From: Nordella sp. HKS 07
GTDB taxonomy: Bacteria; Pseudomonadota; Alphaproteobacteria; Rhizobiales; Aestuariivirgaceae
Length of the DNA: 64,000 nt
NCBI RefSeq assembly: GCF_011046735.1
Contig: NZ_CP049258.1
Location: 4,792,001 to 4,856,000, forward strand
Direction of reading: 5' to 3'
A program made the position numbers and the translations under genes. Position 1 is the first letter of the stretch, and every line of letters starts with the position of its first letter. Under the pieces are notes generated by a model, which was not told the origin of the DNA, made no database searches, and saw only the letters and a program-made list of their open reading frames with translations. Shown here in pieces: positions 25,959 through 33,932 of the stretch.

Positions 25959-26546
25959 TTAGGCGGCGGCGCGCGCCGTCTTCGTGGCCTTCGCCCACCA
26001 AGCGAGCTCATCGAGCATCGACTTGGCGGACGGAGCAATGGTTTCCTCGATGGCCGCTATGGGTTGATTGCCCGCCATGGGGTGAATTTTGTAGAAGTCG
26101 GAGCCGCCAATATGGACACCGGAACGTGTCGGCACCATCTGCAGCTCGACATTGATGAGACGCAGATGCTCGACCGCGCGCGCCGCGCCGACGCTGCCAT
26201 AGCCGACATAGGCCGCGGGCTTGCGGCCCCATTCCTTGTAGGCCTGGTCGAGCGCGTTCTTGAGGGCGCCGGTGATCGACCGGTTATATTCGGCAACGAC
26301 GAAGATATAGCCGTCGAAAGTGCCGATCTTCTCCTGCCAAGCGACGGTTTTGGGGTCCTTGCTCGGCATCCACAGATTGGAGGCTGGTTCATTGAAGAAG
26401 GGCAGGTCGAAATCCTTGAGATCGACCAGTTCGACATCGAGTTCCGGATGCTGCCTCGCGAGATTGAATATCCAGTCGGCCGGCTTGAGGGCGAAGCGGG
26501 TATCGCGCGTCGAGCCGATGATGACGGCGATCTTAGGCTTGGACAT
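25959..26546 (-). CDS. NADPH-dependent FMN reductase family protein
   Basis: A flavodoxin-like protein of 195 residues. The phosphate-binding loop IIGSTRDTRFALKPADW is at the N-terminus and the isoalloxazine segment VVAEYNRSITGALKNALDQA is mid-protein, with YVGYGSVGAARAVEHLR following. Such enzymes reduce FMN or quinones/azo dyes with NADPH. ATG 26546 is preferred over an upstream in-frame ATG at 26582. It is divergent from an HxlR-type regulator, a pairing often seen where the regulator controls a reductase for reactive or electrophilic compounds. Its stop is 2 bp from that of the MttB-like gene. Confidence 0.9.
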   Translation of the reverse strand: MSKPKIAVIIGSTRDTRFALKPADWIFNLARQHPELDVELVDLKDFDLPFFNEPASNLWMPSKDPKTVAWQEKIGTFDGYIFVVAEYNRSITGALKNALDQAYKEWGRKPAAYVGYGSVGAARAVEHLRLINVELQMVPTRSGVHIGGSDFYKIHPMAGNQPIAAIEETIAPSAKSMLDELAWWAKATKTARAAA

Positions 26547-26644
26547 AGTGTAGTTTCTCCATCGCAGGGGCAGCAGTTTCATGGAGGATGGACAATCGAG
26601 CCCCAGGAGCTATCTTTCAAGTAGGAAGGATTTTCTTGTATAGT

Positions 26645-27040
26645 ATGGAAAAAATGACTGAGGAACTTTGCAAGGTCCATGAGAAGTTGACCGAGCCGCC
26701 GCCCGAGATCGAGGCGACGCTCGCGGTCCTCGCCGGCAAATGGAAGATCCTCATTCTCTGGCAGCTGATGCGGAGGGAATGCCGCTTCAACGAACTGCGC
26801 CGGGCGATCAAAGGTGTCAGCCAGCATATGCTCACCACGCAACTGCGCGATCTGGAGCGCCACGGGATCATCACGCGGACGGTTTTTCCCGAGGTGCCGC
26901 CCCGGGTTGAATATGCCTTGACCGAGCATGGCGAGAGCTTGAAGAGCGTCATCCGCACGCTCGCCGGCTGGGGCCATCAGCATATGAAGCGCCAGACTGC
27001 ACTGCGTCCGGCGCCACGCAGGAAGGTCACTGCCAGATGA
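26645..27040 (+). CDS. HxlR-family transcriptional regulator
   Basis: A winged helix-turn-helix protein of about 131 residues with the family hallmarks EATLAVLAGKWKILILWQLM, RFNELRRAIKGVSQHMLTTQLRDLERHGIITR and VEYALTEHGESL. HxlR members act as dimers and sense formaldehyde, quinones or oxidants. The start is uncertain. ATG 26645, ATG 26654 and the upstream ATG 26588 are in frame, none with an ideal ribosome site. I chose 26645 because it lies just before the conserved domain. It is divergent from the FMN reductase, and its last codons overlap psuG by 4 bp. Confidence 0.85.
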   Translation: MEKMTEELCKVHEKLTEPPPEIEATLAVLAGKWKILILWQLMRRECRFNELRRAIKGVSQHMLTTQLRDLERHGIITRTVFPEVPPRVEYALTEHGESLKSVIRTLAGWGHQHMKRQTALRPAPRRKVTAR

Positions 27041-27954
27041 ATCAATTTCTCAATGTCGCCCCCGAAGTTGTTGCGGCGATTGAGGAAAAGCGTCCCGTGG
27101 TAGCGCTCGAATCGACCATCATCGCGCATGGCATGGCTTTCCCGCAGAATGCCGAGACGGCGCATGCGGTGGAGAAGATCATCCGCGACGAAGGGGCTGT
27201 CCCGGCCACCATCGCGGTGAGGGCCGGCAAGCTGAAAGTCGGACTGTCCGCCACCGAGATCGAGACGCTGGCGCGCAACGGCCCATCCATCGCCAAGCTT
27301 TCGACCAGGGACCTGCCGCATGCCGTGGCGCTCGGCCGCGACGGGGCGACGACGGTCGCCTCGACCATGCGCATCGCCGCGCTTGCCGGCATCCGCGTCT
27401 TTGCAACAGGCGGCATTGGCGGCGTCCACCGCGGCGCCCCTGAGACCTTCGACATTTCGGCCGATCTGGGTGAGATGGCCCACAGCAATGTCGCCGTCGT
27501 CACCGCCGGCGCCAAGGCCATCCTCGATCTCGCTTTGACCATCGAGAAGCTCGAGACCCTGGGTGTTCCCGTGGTCGGCTACGGCACTGATGATTTTCCT
27601 GCCTTCTATTCGCGCCAGAGCGGTCTCAAATGCCCGCTGCGCATCGACGGGCCTGAGGACATGGCGAAGCTGATGAAGGCCAAATGGGAGTTGGGGCTTG
27701 CCGGAGGCGTCGTGATCGCCAACCCCATTCCGGCCGAATTTGAGATTCCCGCGGCCGAGATCACGCCACTCATCGAGAAAGCGGTCGCCGAGGCCCGCGA
27801 GGAGAATATCGAAGGCCGGGCCGTGACGCCGTTCCTGCTGTCGAGGCTTGCCCGCGCCACGGCCGGCCGTTCGCTCGCCGCCAATATCGAGCTCGTCAAG
27901 AACAACGCCACTGTCGCCGCCCGGATTGCCAAAGTCTATTGGGGATTGCCATGA
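27037..27954 (+). CDS. psuG: pseudouridine-5'-phosphate glycosidase
   Basis: A 305-residue enzyme that splits pseudouridine 5'-phosphate into uracil and ribose 5-phosphate (reversible). The family pattern is strong: VALESTIIAHGMAFPQN at residues 22-38, PATIAVRAGKLKVGL, KLSTRDLPHAVALGRDGATTVAST, FATGGIGGVHRGAPETFDISADL and VVGYGTDDFPAFYSR. The length is normal. It overlaps the HxlR gene by 4 bp upstream and the MttB-like gene by 4 bp downstream, so it is translationally tied to both, an unusual setting. No adjacent pseudouridine kinase (PfkB) gene exists. The nearest PfkB gene is rbsK at 39068. Confidence 0.93.
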   Translation: MNQFLNVAPEVVAAIEEKRPVVALESTIIAHGMAFPQNAETAHAVEKIIRDEGAVPATIAVRAGKLKVGLSATEIETLARNGPSIAKLSTRDLPHAVALGRDGATTVASTMRIAALAGIRVFATGGIGGVHRGAPETFDISADLGEMAHSNVAVVTAGAKAILDLALTIEKLETLGVPVVGYGTDDFPAFYSRQSGLKCPLRIDGPEDMAKLMKAKWELGLAGGVVIANPIPAEFEIPAAEITPLIEKAVAEAREENIEGRAVTPFLLSRLARATAGRSLAANIELVKNNATVAARIAKVYWGLP

Positions 27955-29501
27955 CGCTTATCGACAACGAAGCCCGGCACCATTCGCGCGGCCGCGGCCG
28001 CAGGCCCGATGCCAAGAACCAGAAGATACCGCAGCTGCCCTTCGCGCAGCCACAATTGACGCTCGAGCCCTCGCGCATCCTTTCCGACGACCAGCTCGAG
28101 ACCATCCATCACCGCTCCTTGGACGTGCTGGAGGAGATTGGCATGGATGTCCTCAACAAGGAGGCGATCTCGATCTACGCCAAGGCCGGAGCGAAGGTCG
28201 AAGGCGAGCGTGTCCGCATCGGCCGCGACATCGTCGAGGAAGCGCTGAAGACCCCGCCTGCCGAATTCACCTTCCATGCACGCAATCCGGCGCACAACAT
28301 CCGGATCGGCGGCAAGTGGATCGCCTTTGCGCCCGTCGGCGGCCCGCCCAACTGCTCCGACATGGACCGGGGCCGGCGTCCCGGCACGCTCGAGGACAAT
28401 GCCAATTTCATCCGCCTGTCGCAGTTCTTCAATTGCATCCACACGGCAGGCGGCGGCTCGGTCGACGCGCTCGATGTGCATGCCTCGGTGCGCCATCTCC
28501 ATATCATGCGCAACAAGGTCAGGCTCTCCGACAAGATCCTCTATACGATCTCGACCGGACGCGCCCGGCTCTTCGACGGCATGGAGATCGCCCGCATAGC
28601 GCGGGGACTTACGCCGGAACAGTTCCTGAAGGAACCGTCCTGCTACACCGTCATCAACACCAATTCGCCGCTCAAGCTCGACGATCCGATGGGCATGGGC
28701 ATCATCGAGATGGCGCGCCACAACCAGGTCGTCGTCTGCACGCCTTTCACGCTGGCGGGCGCCATGGCGCCGGTGACGATCGCCGGCGCCATTGTCGAGC
28801 AGAATGCCGAGGCGCTGGCGGGGCTCGCTCTGTCGCAGCTCGCCAATCCGGGCGCGCCCTTCGTCTATGGCGGCTTCACGTCGAATGTCGACATGAAGTC
28901 GGGGGCGCCGGCTTTCGGCACGCCCGAATATATGAAGGCCTGCATCATCGGCGGGCAACTGGCGCGCCGCTACAGGCTTCCCTATCGCACCTCCAACACC
29001 AATGCCGCCAATATGGTCGACGCGCAGGCGGCCTATGAGAGCGTCTTCTCGCTCTGGGGTGCCATTATGGGCGGCGGCAATCTGATCCAGCATGCCGCCG
29101 GCTGGCTGGAAGGCGGCCTCGTCGCCTCATATGAGAAATTCGCCCTCGATGCCGATCTCCTGCAGATGGTGATGGAGTTCCTCAAACCCCTCGATTTCTC
29201 GGAAGACGCGCTGGGGCTCGACGCGATGCGCGAAGTGGGCCCCGGCGGGCATTTCTTCGGCGCCGAGCATACGCAGCGGCGCTATCTGTCGGCCTTCTAT
29301 GCGCCGATCATCTCCGACTGGCGCAATTACAGCCAGTGGCAGGCTTCCGGCAGTCCGCAGGCCTGGCAGAAGGCGAACGAAGTGTGGAAGCGCGCGCTCG
29401 CCGAATATGTCGAGCCGCCGCTCGACCCCGCTATCGCCGAAGAGATCGACGCCTTCGTGGCGAGGCGCGAAAAGGAAGGTGGCGAGAAGACGGATTTCTG
29501 A
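27951..29501 (+). CDS. MttB-family methyltransferase (non-pyrrolysine), paralogue
   Basis: A 516-residue protein that shares long identical stretches with the product of 24376 (TIINTNSPLKL/TVINTNSPLKL, GGFTSNVDMKSGAPAFGTP, GPGGHFFGAEHTQRRY). It has the same basic N-terminal arm (HHSRGRGRRPDAKNQK) and the same TIM-barrel domain. There is no amber codon. ATG 27951 forms an ATGA overlap with the psuG stop. An upstream in-frame ATG at 27939 lies inside psuG. Function as for its paralogue: demethylation of a quaternary amine or similar methyl donor onto a corrinoid protein. Retention of two such close paralogues suggests different substrates or subunits of one complex. Confidence 0.9.
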   Translation: MTLIDNEARHHSRGRGRRPDAKNQKIPQLPFAQPQLTLEPSRILSDDQLETIHHRSLDVLEEIGMDVLNKEAISIYAKAGAKVEGERVRIGRDIVEEALKTPPAEFTFHARNPAHNIRIGGKWIAFAPVGGPPNCSDMDRGRRPGTLEDNANFIRLSQFFNCIHTAGGGSVDALDVHASVRHLHIMRNKVRLSDKILYTISTGRARLFDGMEIARIARGLTPEQFLKEPSCYTVINTNSPLKLDDPMGMGIIEMARHNQVVVCTPFTLAGAMAPVTIAGAIVEQNAEALAGLALSQLANPGAPFVYGGFTSNVDMKSGAPAFGTPEYMKACIIGGQLARRYRLPYRTSNTNAANMVDAQAAYESVFSLWGAIMGGGNLIQHAAGWLEGGLVASYEKFALDADLLQMVMEFLKPLDFSEDALGLDAMREVGPGGHFFGAEHTQRRYLSAFYAPIISDWRNYSQWQASGSPQAWQKANEVWKRALAEYVEPPLDPAIAEEIDAFVARREKEGGEKTDF

Positions 29502-29577
29502 GCGCTTGATGCATTTCGGATGATCCACATCCCAACGACTTCACGCTGAGGTGGTGACGGATATGAATGTAGGCGCG

Positions 29578-30045
29578 CTATAGCTCGATGGGCAGCGCGA
29601 AGCTCGCTTTCACGCGGTCCATCACCACCAGCGTCTTGAAGCCCTTGATGTCGTGATTCTCGTAGAAGAAGCGGCGGGTGAACTGCTCGTAGTCCTCCAT
29701 ACTTTTCGCCGTGATGAGGAGGACGAAATCCGCATCCCCTGTGACATAGAAGCCGACCATTACTTCCGCCGTGGCGCGGATCGAGGCCTTGAACCGGTCG
29801 ACGATATCGACGCGCTCGCGCTCGAGCGAAACCAGCACCAGCATCGAGATCGGCCGCCCGACCGCTTTGGGCGAGACGACCGAAATATCGGCTTCGATGA
29901 CGCCGTCGGCACGCAGGCGCTTGAGCCGGCGCTGGCACGCGGTGGGCGACAGGCCCACGCGCTCGCCCAGCTCCTCGGAGGTGATCCGGTTATTGGCCTG
30001 CACCGCCTCCAGAATGGCCATATCGATGCGATCGAGCTCGGTCAT
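29578..30045 (-). CDS. Lrp/AsnC-family transcriptional regulator
   Basis: A 155-residue regulator. The N-terminal helix-turn-helix (DRIDMAILEAVQANNRITSEELGERVGLSPTACQRRLKRL, read in two halves) is followed by the RAM ligand domain with FYVTGDADFVLLI and the C-terminal hydrophobic strand. A good AGGAA site precedes ATG 30045. It is divergent from an omega-aminotransferase gene (30265), the arrangement typical for Lrp-type activators of amino acid or amine catabolism. A palindromic repeat lies in the 219-bp gap between them. Confidence 0.92.
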   Translation of the reverse strand: MTELDRIDMAILEAVQANNRITSEELGERVGLSPTACQRRLKRLRADGVIEADISVVSPKAVGRPISMLVLVSLERERVDIVDRFKASIRATAEVMVGFYVTGDADFVLLITAKSMEDYEQFTRRFFYENHDIKGFKTLVVMDRVKASFALPIEL

Positions 30046-30133
30046 GCATATTTCCTGCGCAGAAGGCTCACGTTTTGCATTTTTTCGAGACTAGTGAACT
30101 CATAAACGCAGTCAATCACCGGGATGCCGCAGC

Positions 30134-30229
30134 TATAGCATCGGACCGAAAAGCGCGAAGCGGTTTTCGGAGAATCCGATGCGCAAATCAAAGAGTTAGA
30201 ACGCCGAGGGAGAACGCCCGGCGCTCTAG
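30134..30229. repeat. Hyphomicrobiales-type palindromic intergenic repeat, copy B
   Basis: Nearly identical to copy A at 21521-21624 over the first 65 bp (GCATCGGACCGAAAAGCGCG, AAGCGGTTTTCGGAGAATCC, GATGCGCAAATCAAAGAGTT). The second hairpin is shorter and more diverged (AGAACGCCG versus CGGCGCTCT). It sits 36 bp before the aminotransferase ATG in the divergent Lrp/aminotransferase gap, so it could influence mRNA structure there. Confidence 0.75.
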
Positions 30230-30264
30230 TTGCCGCCAAGTGGCTGTCTGACGGGGAGAAGATT

Positions 30265-31665
30265 ATGACGATCAATATCAAGGACATCAGCGCGCTCGAT
30301 CGTGCCAGCGTTCTCCATCCCTTCACTCAGCTCAAGGATTTCGCCACCGGCAAAGCGGGCGATCCGACGATCGTTGAGACCGGCAAGGGCATCCGCATCA
30401 AGGACGCGACGGGGCGCGAATATATCGACGGCTTCGCCGGGCTCTATTGCGTGAATATCGGCTATGGCCGCACCGAGGTGGCGGAAGCGATTTCGCGCCA
30501 AGCCTATCGTCTCGCTTATTACCATTCCTATGCCGCCCACACGACCGACGAGCTGGCGACCCTCTCGGCGCGCCTCGTCAAGATGGCGCCCGGAAGGATG
30601 AGCAAGGTCTTCTACGGCATGTCGGGCTCGGATGCGAATGAGACGCAGGCCAAGCTGGTCTGGTACTACAACAATCTGCGCGGGCTGCCGAAGAAGAAGA
30701 AGATCATCTCGCGCCAGCGCGGCTATCACGGCTGCAGCGTCGTCGCGGGATCGATGACCGGCATGTCCTTCTATCACGACCACATGGACCTGCCGCTGCC
30801 CGGCATCCTCCATACCGGCGTGCCGCATCATTATTGGGGCGCCGAGCCCGGCGAGACCGAGCGCGATTTCTCCGCCCGCCGGGCGCGTGAGCTCGATGAG
30901 CTGATCCAGCGCGAGGGGCCCGACACGGTTGGCGCCTTCATCGGCGAGCCGGTTCTCGGCACCGGCGGCATCACGCCACCGCCCGAGGGCTATTGGGCGG
31001 CGATCCAGGCGGTGCTCAAGAAGCACGATGTGCTGCTGATCGCCGATGAGGTCATCACCGGCTTCGGTCGTCTGGGATCAATGTTCGGCTCGCATCATTA
31101 CGACATCGAGCCCGATCTCATCACCGTCGCCAAGGGACTCACCTCCGCCTATTTCCCGCTCTCGGGCGCCATTGTCGGCGAGAAGGTCTATCAGGTGATC
31201 GAGGAGGCGGCCGACCGCATCGGCAGCTTCTCGCATGGCTTCACTTATTCCGGCCATCCGATCGGCGCGGCTGCCGCCAATGCGGTGCTCGACATTGTCG
31301 AGAAGGAGGATCTTCCCGGCAAGGCGAAGGAGGTCGGCGGCCACTTCCAGCAGCGCCTGAAGGCGGCCTTCGCGCAATTGCCGATCGTCGGCGAGGTGCG
31401 CGGTGAAGGTATGCTCGGCGCAGTCGAATTCGTCGCCGACCGCGAGAAGAAGACGCGCTTCGATGCCGGCCTGAAAGTGGGTGCTCGCATCTCCAAGGCG
31501 GCACGCGACCGGGGCCTCATCGCCCGCGCCATGCCGCATGGCGACATATTGGGCTTCGCCCCGCCGCTCGTCACGACGAAGGCCGAAGTCGACGAGATCG
31601 TCGGTATCGCTGAAGCCGCGGTGCGCCAGGTTATGGATGAGCTGGCGCGCGAAAAGGCTGTCTGA
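30265..31665 (+). CDS. class III (omega) aminotransferase
   Basis: A PLP enzyme of 466 residues. Key residues are D261 in ADEVITGFGR, which binds the pyridine nitrogen, and K290 in TVAKGLTSAY, which forms the Schiff base. YGMSGSDANE near residue 117 binds the cofactor phosphate. Length and sequence are closest to the putrescine, taurine or beta-alanine:pyruvate aminotransferases. A GGGAGAAG site precedes ATG 30265. Divergent from an Lrp-type regulator. A polyamine- or taurine-derived amine is a sensible substrate given the two Pot-type systems in the window, but that is inference. Confidence 0.92.
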   Translation: MTINIKDISALDRASVLHPFTQLKDFATGKAGDPTIVETGKGIRIKDATGREYIDGFAGLYCVNIGYGRTEVAEAISRQAYRLAYYHSYAAHTTDELATLSARLVKMAPGRMSKVFYGMSGSDANETQAKLVWYYNNLRGLPKKKKIISRQRGYHGCSVVAGSMTGMSFYHDHMDLPLPGILHTGVPHHYWGAEPGETERDFSARRARELDELIQREGPDTVGAFIGEPVLGTGGITPPPEGYWAAIQAVLKKHDVLLIADEVITGFGRLGSMFGSHHYDIEPDLITVAKGLTSAYFPLSGAIVGEKVYQVIEEAADRIGSFSHGFTYSGHPIGAAAANAVLDIVEKEDLPGKAKEVGGHFQQRLKAAFAQLPIVGEVRGEGMLGAVEFVADREKKTRFDAGLKVGARISKAARDRGLIARAMPHGDILGFAPPLVTTKAEVDEIVGIAEAAVRQVMDELAREKAV

Positions 31666-31739
31666 GCGCATCATCCAGGTCTGCTTCCATGGCCGGGGAT
31701 GGAGCGCCGTCAGCCGGTTAGAACGGCCTCAGCTCGCCG

Positions 31740-32024
31740 TCATTTGATATGCTGCGACTGCTGGAAGCAGGCCACGTCGTATTGCGCGACACTCTTTGGA
31801 TTTTTCGAGTTCTGCGGCTGTGTGCCGGCGTAATGTGTCCCGGCATTGCCGTTTGGGTTGAAGGCCGACCCGGGCGCCTGGGCGGCATTACCGGGAGTCG
31901 AGGGAGTCGATTGACAGCTGCAATTCGGCTGGCCCTTTGTGCCACCGGAATGTGGATTTGTGGCAAAGGCCGGTATTGAAAACAGGATCGCAGCGGTAGC
32001 GACAGGAAGAACATATTTCAACAT
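31740..32024 (-). CDS. small secreted Asn/Pro/Gln-rich protein
   Basis: A 94-residue product with a clear signal peptide (MLKYVLPVATAAILFSIPAFA). The mature part is low-complexity (SGGTKGQPNCSCQSTPSTPG, then NPNGNAGTHYAG) and ends with a better conserved-looking tail (KNPKSVAQYDVACFQQSQHIK). It has three cysteines. I have seen this tail in small exported proteins of Rhizobiales, but no function is known. ATG 32024 has an AGGAG site. An upstream in-frame ATG at 32048 would put eight residues before the signal peptide and is less likely. It stands alone between the aminotransferase and a hydrolase gene. Confidence 0.7.
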   Translation of the reverse strand: MLKYVLPVATAAILFSIPAFATNPHSGGTKGQPNCSCQSTPSTPGNAAQAPGSAFNPNGNAGTHYAGTQPQNSKNPKSVAQYDVACFQQSQHIK

Positions 32025-32216
32025 GAGCGCCTCCTTGGGCATGGCCATGGATGCGTGTTGCCTCGGCTCGCCCTCACGGCATGCCGGAATGAATATGATA
32101 GCTGGAGTCTGCTATGGTCACGTTCTCCGCGGTATTCCATGAACTCTCAGTAATGAACTGTGGGGTAGCTGCTGGCCGCATCCGGGCCCTTGTCAAATCC
32201 CTGCATAGGCGACCGA

Positions 32217-32945
32217 TTACTTGAACTTGGCGAGAAAGGCGTCGACCGCCTTCCAGTATTCCTCCGCCTTGCCTTGCGGCTGGAGCAATGCGCTCGAGCC
32301 ATGGACGCCCGTGCCTGCGGGTATGAACTGCGTCTTGTCCTTTGAAGCGACGGCTTCGAGGATGAGCTTGGCGATGACTTTTTCCTTGTCGCCGCGGGAC
32401 GTGATGAAGACCGGCACGGTGACGCTTTTCGCGGCTTCGCGGACCGACGGCTTGCCGTCGAAATATTCGCCGGGCGAGAAAGCGAGGACGCCGGCAATGT
32501 CCTTGTCCTTGGCGGCGAGGATGATGGCGAGCGAGGCCGAATAGCTCGAACCCCAGGCGATGAGTTTGGAGTTCGGATGTTTTTCGCGCGCCCATTTCGC
32601 GGCGGCTTCGAGATCGGGCAGGGCGTCGGTATAGACCCAGAAGCCTTTCGCTTCCTTCGCCGTCTGGTTCTCGACCCCGCCATAGTCGCCGCCGGAACGC
32701 TGATCGATCGCGAGGACGGAAAAGCCTTCCTTCACAAGGCGCGGCGCGATTTCGCGATATTCGAGCCGGTTGAAGTCGGCCTGATGGAAAGCGAGGATGA
32801 CCGGCCGCGTCGGATCCGCCCCGGCATAGTAGTCACCATAGACGGTGATGCCGTCGGCGGTCTTGAACGCGACCGGTTCCTGCGCCCTCGACGTGGTCGC
32901 GCCGAGGAGAAGCAAGCTGAAAACCGCGAAGGAAAGAAGTTTCAT
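32217..32945 (-). CDS. secreted alpha/beta-hydrolase family protein
   Basis: A 242-residue protein with a signal peptide (MKLLSFAVFSLLLLGATTSR, cleaved before AQEP). The alpha/beta-hydrolase core has AFHQADFN (oxyanion region), VLAIDQRSGGDYGG, the nucleophile elbow WGSSYSASLA, where the usual G-x-S-x-G ends in Ser, and a C-terminal GVHGSSALL that offers the catalytic His. It resembles the dienelactone-hydrolase/prolyl-oligopeptidase-like exported proteins. ATG 32945 lies 7 bp after the AraC-type regulator's stop codon, so the two form a small operon. The substrate is unknown. Confidence 0.75.
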   Translation of the reverse strand: MKLLSFAVFSLLLLGATTSRAQEPVAFKTADGITVYGDYYAGADPTRPVILAFHQADFNRLEYREIAPRLVKEGFSVLAIDQRSGGDYGGVENQTAKEAKGFWVYTDALPDLEAAAKWAREKHPNSKLIAWGSSYSASLAIILAAKDKDIAGVLAFSPGEYFDGKPSVREAAKSVTVPVFITSRGDKEKVIAKLILEAVASKDKTQFIPAGTGVHGSSALLQPQGKAEEYWKAVDAFLAKFK

Positions 32946-32952
32946 CGAAACC

Positions 32953-33780
32953 TCAGGCGCCGAAAGAGACGATCGGGATGAGCAGCGACCATTTGCGGTT
33001 GCCGCGCGGCACCAAGGCCGGGTCATTATAGAAGAGGCGGATGATTGGTCCCTCGGTCTTGCGATAGCCGAGCGCCGGCAAGGTAAGGTCGAGAAGCCGC
33101 GCATAGTCGGCGCGCCAATCGAGCAGGGAGCCGGAGAGCCGCCACAGTGCGTAAAGCCCGCCCGCGAGCGGGATCACCGGCAGTTTGGTCTCGCGCAAGC
33201 CTGCCTCCGGCATCAGCACCAGCATCTGGCAGCTATAGGGCCTCTCGGCATCGGGAAAGGGATATTCCTCGCTGAGCGAGGCGACAGTGGCGCCGTGGCG
33301 CTTGATCAACGGCCTGGCGAGGCCGAGCAGATGGCCGAAGGCGTCGGTGAGTTCGATATGCGTGCCCTGGAAATCGAGGGCGATGGCGCGCCGCTCCCGC
33401 AGCGTCACGATCTCCGGCGGCGGACAGTCCGGATCGAGCCTGATCTCGTCCGGCTCGATGCTGCTCGGCGTGCGGTTGAACAGTGCGCGGAAGGCGCGGG
33501 CGAAGGCCTGCGAGCTTTCGAAACAGGCTTCCTGGGCGGCTTCGGTGACGGATATTCCGGCGGCGAGCCGCTGGCGGGCGCGTTCGAGGCGCAGGCGCCG
33601 CACCATCGACAGCGGCGTCTCGCGGGTCAGCTCCTGGAAGACGCGCAGGAAATGATAGGGCGAGAAACAGGCCGTGTCGGCAAGCCGCCTGATGTCGATA
33701 TCCTCGTCGAGATGCCAGTCGACATGCCGGACGGCGCGCCCGATGCGCCGGCGATGGTCGGTGAAAGTGGCTGCACGCAA
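32953..33780 (-). CDS. AraC-family regulator with GyrI-like effector domain
   Basis: A 275-residue protein. The DNA-binding domain is N-terminal (residues 5-105, with LADTACFSPYHFLRVFQELT and VTEAAQEACFESSQAFARAFR), followed by a GyrI-like/SRPBCC-type ligand domain from about residue 120 (VTLRERRAIALDFQG to the C-terminus WSLLIPIV). This is the Rob/SoxS-like architecture of small-molecule sensors. It is the upstream gene of a two-gene unit with the exported hydrolase. The 152-bp region before it holds two inverted repeats. Confidence 0.87.
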   Translation of the reverse strand: MRAATFTDHRRRIGRAVRHVDWHLDEDIDIRRLADTACFSPYHFLRVFQELTRETPLSMVRRLRLERARQRLAAGISVTEAAQEACFESSQAFARAFRALFNRTPSSIEPDEIRLDPDCPPPEIVTLRERRAIALDFQGTHIELTDAFGHLLGLARPLIKRHGATVASLSEEYPFPDAERPYSCQMLVLMPEAGLRETKLPVIPLAGGLYALWRLSGSLLDWRADYARLLDLTLPALGYRKTEGPIIRLFYNDPALVPRGNRKWSLLIPIVSFGA

Positions 33781-33932
33781 CGGACCGCTCCTCCCCGCTC
33801 CAATTATGCCATGGAACGGGGGGAGGGGTGTGACCGAAATTGCGATTCAGCCGCATCAGCCCGAAAAGCTTGTGGCTGGGCTTGACCCGGCCATTGCAGA
33901 CTTTTCGGACAAGCTGATGCGCCAAATAGAAG
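33781..33932. repeat. gap with two imperfect inverted repeats
   Basis: An imperfect hairpin at about 33789-33826 pairs CTCC-TCCCCG-TCCA with TGGA-CGGGGGGAG. A second, at about 33859-33907, pairs CCGAAAAG with CTTTTCGG around a core GGCTGGG...CCCGGCC. The second resembles the core of the palindromes found in the 57325 tandem repeat. No coding sequence is seen. These may end the PhyH transcript that stops at 33933, or be remnants of REP-like elements. Confidence 0.4.

Noticed and set aside
24304-26001. Long open frame (565 codons) on the minus strand opposite the MttB-like gene
   Set aside because: It is the high-GC shadow of the MttB-like gene at 24376. The plus-strand protein has strong family motifs, while the antisense product is Arg/His/Asp-rich with none.
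27936-29093. 385-codon minus-strand frame opposite the second MttB-like gene
   Set aside because: Shadow of a coding gene with clear family motifs. No ribosome site and no likeness to a known protein.
24376-29501. Pyrrolysine (amber) codon in the MttB-like genes
   Set aside because: Both intact genes read through to the end without an internal TAG, so they belong to the non-pyrrolysine branch. The frameshifted copy is interrupted by an indel, not by an amber codon.
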